This document shows positions 30,372 through 34,272 of a DNA stretch of 34,272 nucleotides, one piece after another. The DNA is taken from the NCBI GenBank assembly GCA_039028895.1, contig JBCCHF010000053.1, positions 1 to 34,272 on the forward strand, given 5' to 3'. Each line of letters opens with the position of its first letter. Positions within the stretch are counted from its first letter, which is position 1. The notes below the pieces were generated by a model. The model saw nothing but the letters and a program-made list of their open reading frames with translations, was not told the origin of the DNA and ran no database searches. The stretch comes from JAHDCJ01 sp039028895 (GTDB lineage: Bacteria; Bacteroidota; Bacteroidia; Chitinophagales; Saprospiraceae). The position numbers and the translations under genes were made by a program.

Positions 30372-33300
30372 ATGAGAAAGGTTTACTTACTCCTTTTCCT
30401 CCTCGTGACCTATTCCTCCTCCCTCCTAAATGCACAGTCCTATATCCTTTCGGCTGAGGATGGCAACACCATTAACACCTGTATCGGCTCTATTTTCGAT
30501 AGTGGCGGTCAATTCGGGCAGTATGGTAACAACGAGAACTTTATCGTTACTTTTTGTCCAGATGGTGTTGGAGGCCCAGGTATTTATATCGACATGGCTT
30601 TTGTGAATTTGCCATCTCCTGATCAGGTATGCTTTTTTGATGGAACAGATTTGGCTGCCCCATTTATTGGTTGTTATAATAATGATTTTACCAATGACAC
30701 TGGTGGTGTACAATCATCTGCTTCAAACCCAACTGGTTGCTTAACCGTCCAAATGTTTACAGATGGGATGGATACTGCTGATGGGATCGAATTCAATATT
30801 AACTGTCAAGTTCCTTGTCAGACCGTACTTTCAGAAATTATTAGTACAACGCCAGCCATGATGCCGGCAGATACGGGCTACATCGATATTTGTATCGGAG
30901 AAACGGTATTCTTCTCAGCTGCAGGATTGTACCCAGAAAATAATGTTTTCTATAACCAATCAGATCTGACAACACAGTTTTTCTGGAACTTTGGAGACGA
31001 TGTCAATAACCTTGGTTTTGGGCCAACGACAGCCCATACTTACAATGAGCCAGGTGGATATATCGTTAATGTATTCCTCGAAGATGAAATGGGTTGTACA
31101 TCTACCAATCTTCATAATATTAGAGTAAGGGTTTCTCCTGAGCCTTATTTCAATGGCCAGATTGCTACTGAAACCACTGTATGCTCTGGCGATACCGTAA
31201 CCATTAGCACAGGTGATCTTGTACCTGTCAGTGGTAATTTTATTCCTGCATCAATTCGATCTGATTCATTAGTTGTTCCTGATGCCGGTGGATCGGTTTC
31301 ATTCGAAACCTCCATTTCTTTTAACCAGTTCTCGCCGGGAGCCACACTTCAAGATGTTAACGATTTAATCAATATTTGCATAAATATGGAGCACTCATGG
31401 ATGCACGACCTTGGAATTTGGTTGACCTGTCCTGACGGTACTCAAATAGCATTACACGAACAAATCAGCCCGCCAACTACCGGAGGCGCAGGAGCCACTT
31501 TCCTGGGTGTCCCCAATGACCCGGATGACTCAGCCGCTCCCAATGCAATCGACACTCCCTGGGGTTGGGTTGAACCTGGAGAAGGCTGGACTTACTGCTG
31601 GACAAACGATGCCACCAATGGGACATGGCGGCAGTATGCTACGAATAACAACCCGGGCACCCTACCTGAGGGTGACTATAACTCTTTCGATCCTTTCAGC
31701 GATCTTATCGGATGCCCACTTAATGGAGACTGGACGATTACGGTAATTGATAACTGGGGTATTGACAATGGATATATTTATTTCTGGGAAATCAACTTCG
31801 ATCCGGATCTATTCCCTGATAGTGTTACAGAAACTTTTACACCACAAATCACTGATCTGACCTGGAGTGCAGATCCTTCAATCATTTCATCTACAGATTC
31901 CACGATTGTCATTAATCCGGACTGTCCGGGAACTGCCACTTATACCCTCACAGGTACTAATGAATTTGGCTGTTCATTTGACACTACACTTAGTATTGTT
32001 GTTTTACCAGTTGGCGATGCTTCCTGCTTTAATTGTGCAGATGTTGCTATCGATAATCTATCTGATGTAACCATTTGTGATGGAGATACTGCCACTCTGG
32101 CCCCTTTTGTGGCTGGAGCCGATGGATCTTTATTATGGTGCAATCCATCCGTTCAGAATATTCCTGATGGAGGTGTTGCCTCAGGCGATGTCCTAAATTC
32201 CACGATTGATGTATCAGGAATGAGTGGAACGATATTACCCGGATCCATAGAATCTGTATGCGTAAACATCAATCATCCCTGGAATAGTGACGTCGACATA
32301 TGGCTCATTTCTCCGACCAATCAGATCCTTGAATTAAGTACTGATAACGGAGGAGGAGGTGATAACTATATTTTGGCTTGCTTTACACCAGATGCAACAA
32401 ATCCAATCACATCGGGAACCCCACCATATACTGGTAACTGGTTACCAGAAGGCAACTGGAACTTGTTAAATGGATCAGCCATAAATGGCACATGGACCCT
32501 TCAGGTTGGTGATGATGGCAATGGTTTTGCTGGTTCATTGCTAGGCTGGGAAATTACCTTTACCGTACCAAGTAGTGCGACATTCTCCTGGTCTCCCTCA
32601 ATAGGTCTAAGTTGTGATGACTGTCCAATGCCTGAAGCATTCCCAACTTCAACCACAACATATACGGTTACAGCCACTGATAATAATGGCTGTATGGGAA
32701 TGGAAGATGTTACGGTCACTGTTACTAACCAGATTCCTTCGCCAGTTGTAACCTGTGGTGCTGCCACGGATGACAGCGTTACGTTCGACTGGAATGGAAA
32801 CGGCCCATTTGAAGTAAGTATTGATAATGGAATGACATGGGTGCCAGCTAGTCCTGGCCCAAATACACACCTGGTATCCGGATTAATGTCAGGAGATATG
32901 GTGACCATCCTTGTTCAGCCGATTGGAGCAGCTAATTGTTTTGATGGCCCAGGGACAACCACCTGTACCGCATCTTCAAGTTGTATTCCAATTACTTCAA
33001 GCATTGTTACAACTGATGTTGATTGTAATGGTGCCATGAATGGAGCTATTGCTCTCAACATTATTGGTGGAACAGCTCCTCTTACATTCGACTGGAACAT
33101 GCCTTTGGGCAATACTGACAACCCCACTGGTCTTTCGGGAGGAACTTACGCTGTTACAGTAACAGATTTTGACAACTGTACCCAAGTTTTCAATAATATT
33201 GTAGTAAATGAACCTACTGATCTAACGCTGACAGCTTCTGGAACTAACTTATTGTGTAATGGAGCTGCTGATGGTAATGCTTCTGCATTTCCTGTCGGTG

Positions 33301-34272
33301 GCACAACACCATACACCTATACTTGGTCAAATACCGCACAAACTGATCAAATTATCACTGGCTTAAGTGGCGCAACATACGACCTAACAGTAACGGATGC
33401 CAATGGTTGTTCAGAAACAGCCTCTGTAGTTCTTACTGAACCTACCGCAATTACCCTGTCCTCATCTTCTACTCCTGCTAGTTGCGGTGGCGGTACAGAT
33501 GGGACGGCTTCAATTACAGCTATGGGTGGAACTCCTGCCTATACTTATAACTGGGATGCCACAGCAGGTAACCAGACCACAGCCATAGCAACTGGTCTTG
33601 CTTTTGGAACTTATATCGTCACTGTGACCGATGCCAATAGCTGTTCAGAAACGGTCCAGGCTACTGTATCAGAACAGGCCAATATCAGTTATACCATGAC
33701 AGGCTCTGCATTAAGTTGCTTCGGAGATAATAATGGTACAGCTGATGCTTCTGTTACGATGGGTACACAACCATACACCTATTTGTGGGATATGGGAGCT
33801 GGAGGTCAGACAACCGCAACTGCGACAGGCCTTACCGCAGGAACCTATACCATCACAATCACAGATGCGACTGGCTGTAGCGCCATTGATGTTGCCGATG
33901 TTACTCAACCAGATCTTTTAATCGGGTCTATTATCGGAACAGACCCTGTTTGTTTCGGCGATAATTCTGGTTCCGTAGATCTGACACCTACAGGCGGTAC
34001 TCCACCATATACCTATAGCTGGTCCAATGGAGAAACCACTGAAGATATTTCAAATGTCCTGGGAGGTGCGTACAGCGTTTCCCTTACAGATAATAACGGA
34101 TGTTCTACATCTTTCTTTATTAGTCTCACTGAACCCTCCGCCCTTATGACCTCCGGCAATGTAGTACTGGACGTTTTGTGCAACGGCGGCAATAACGGTA
34201 CAGCTTTTATGGCTGTAGTTGGTGGTACTGGTCCTTACACATATGAGTGGGACAATGGTGAGTCTGATGAGA
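30372..34272 (+). CDS. Giant SprB-repeat surface adhesin (5' part, runs off the window)
   Basis: An uninterrupted frame of 1,300 codons, still open at the right edge. Order: signal peptide (1-22, ending LLNAQ); CUB-like domain (about 24-146, with VCFFDGTD and paired cysteines); PKD domain (about 153-253, FFWNFGDD and TAHTYNEPGGYIV); first proprotein-convertase P-like domain (about 263-483, DLGIWLTCPDGT and NGDWTITVIDNWGID); second P-like domain (about 570-733, DVDIWLISPTNQ and NGTWTLQVGDDGNG); a cysteine-containing Ig-like segment (about 735-785); then SprB repeats from about residue 876. Five repeats are complete and a sixth has begun. SprB-type proteins are T9SS-exported adhesins used in gliding or attachment; the sorting domain would be at the missing C-terminus. 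The start ATG follows an A-rich stretch. Confidence 0.88.
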   Translation, partial: MRKVYLLLFLLVTYSSSLLNAQSYILSAEDGNTINTCIGSIFDSGGQFGQYGNNENFIVTFCPDGVGGPGIYIDMAFVNLPSPDQVCFFDGTDLAAPFIGCYNNDFTNDTGGVQSSASNPTGCLTVQMFTDGMDTADGIEFNINCQVPCQTVLSEIISTTPAMMPADTGYIDICIGETVFFSAAGLYPENNVFYNQSDLTTQFFWNFGDDVNNLGFGPTTAHTYNEPGGYIVNVFLEDEMGCTSTNLHNIRVRVSPEPYFNGQIATETTVCSGDTVTISTGDLVPVSGNFIPASIRSDSLVVPDAGGSVSFETSISFNQFSPGATLQDVNDLINICINMEHSWMHDLGIWLTCPDGTQIALHEQISPPTTGGAGATFLGVPNDPDDSAAPNAIDTPWGWVEPGEGWTYCWTNDATNGTWRQYATNNNPGTLPEGDYNSFDPFSDLIGCPLNGDWTITVIDNWGIDNGYIYFWEINFDPDLFPDSVTETFTPQITDLTWSADPSIISSTDSTIVINPDCPGTATYTLTGTNEFGCSFDTTLSIVVLPVGDASCFNCADVAIDNLSDVTICDGDTATLAPFVAGADGSLLWCNPSVQNIPDGGVASGDVLNSTIDVSGMSGTILPGSIESVCVNINHPWNSDVDIWLISPTNQILELSTDNGGGGDNYILACFTPDATNPITSGTPPYTGNWLPEGNWNLLNGSAINGTWTLQVGDDGNGFAGSLLGWEITFTVPSSATFSWSPSIGLSCDDCPMPEAFPTSTTTYTVTATDNNGCMGMEDVTVTVTNQIPSPVVTCGAATDDSVTFDWNGNGPFEVSIDNGMTWVPASPGPNTHLVSGLMSGDMVTILVQPIGAANCFDGPGTTTCTASSSCIPITSSIVTTDVDCNGAMNGAIALNIIGGTAPLTFDWNMPLGNTDNPTGLSGGTYAVTVTDFDNCTQVFNNIVVNEPTDLTLTASGTNLLCNGAADGNASAFPVGGTTPYTYTWSNTAQTDQIITGLSGATYDLTVTDANGCSETASVVLTEPTAITLSSSSTPASCGGGTDGTASITAMGGTPAYTYNWDATAGNQTTAIATGLAFGTYIVTVTDANSCSETVQATVSEQANISYTMTGSALSCFGDNNGTADASVTMGTQPYTYLWDMGAGGQTTATATGLTAGTYTITITDATGCSAIDVADVTQPDLLIGSIIGTDPVCFGDNSGSVDLTPTGGTPPYTYSWSNGETTEDISNVLGGAYSVSLTDNNGCSTSFFISLTEPSALMTSGNVVLDVLCNGGNNGTAFMAVVGGTGPYTYEWDNGESDE
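33003..34272 (+). repeat. Tandem SprB-type protein repeats of 76-78 residues
   Basis: Six units can be aligned on their first cysteine codons at 33024, 33255, 33483, 33717, 33951 and 34179, that is steps of 231, 228, 234, 234 and 228 bases. Each unit has the pattern C-G--NG-A, GGT-PYTY-W, GL--GTY-VTVTD, NGCS and a closing EP or QP. The DNA copies are well diverged, so the array is old or under diversifying change rather than freshly amplified. It continues beyond the window. Confidence 0.85.

Noticed and set aside
30426..33908. Several minus-strand frames (up to 135 codons)
   Set aside because: All are antisense to the single continuous adhesin frame, which shows domain motifs along its whole length.
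1..34272. tRNA genes, CRISPR arrays, insertion sequences, phage genes
   Set aside because: Looked for on both strands by eye; no T-loop/acceptor pattern, no regularly spaced short repeats and no transposase or integrase motifs were seen.

Overview
The window looks like chromosomal DNA of a gliding or surface-associated Bacteroidota bacterium, probably of the Saprospiria/Cytophagia type; the genus cannot be fixed from sequence alone. The signs are a type IX secretion (T9SS) C-terminal sorting domain, an Omp28-type protein, a giant SprB-repeat adhesin, Bacteroidota promoters (TTTG-N19-TAnnTTTG), weak or absent Shine-Dalgarno sequences, and some TTG starts. I see no tRNA, insertion sequence, phage or CRISPR.

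Left part (1-8.5 kb). At the extreme left a strong promoter and a leader resembling Bacteroidota rRNA leaders point out of the window. Next is a minus-strand carotenoid operon (phytoene desaturase, phytoene synthase, lycopene cyclase), then a lipoprotein rhodanese and a thioredoxin, then ribosomal protein S1 with an unusual acidic N-terminal extension. A long-chain acyl-CoA ligase is divergent from S1.

Middle (8.6-20 kb). A YfbK-type von Willebrand A protein carrying the front end of a TonB receptor faces an S9 peptidase. Then comes a region that reads as metal homeostasis. It holds an ECF sigma factor, a small membrane protein (probable anti-sigma) and a CnrX/Spy-like periplasmic sensor on the plus strand. 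These converge, with one base between stop codons, on a minus-strand operon of an ABC ATPase, an FtsX-type permease with a 27-histidine periplasmic insert, and two paralogous CxxC periplasmic proteins. Upstream of that operon lies an MbnP-MbnH pair (copper-binding lipoprotein and its diheme maturation enzyme). I consider this block the most interesting system in the window.

Right part (20-34 kb). An exported HExxHxxGxxH metalloprotease, an OmpA-family cell-wall protein, a T9SS-sorted Omp28-like protein, a MOSC protein with a small membrane protein, a folK-deoxynucleoside kinase overlap and signal peptide peptidase SppA follow. After a terminator and a structured 336-base intergenic region with a perfect 10-bp inverted repeat come a small secreted protein of unknown function and a very large adhesin gene open at the right edge (CUB-like, PKD, two P-like domains, then SprB repeats of 76-78 residues).
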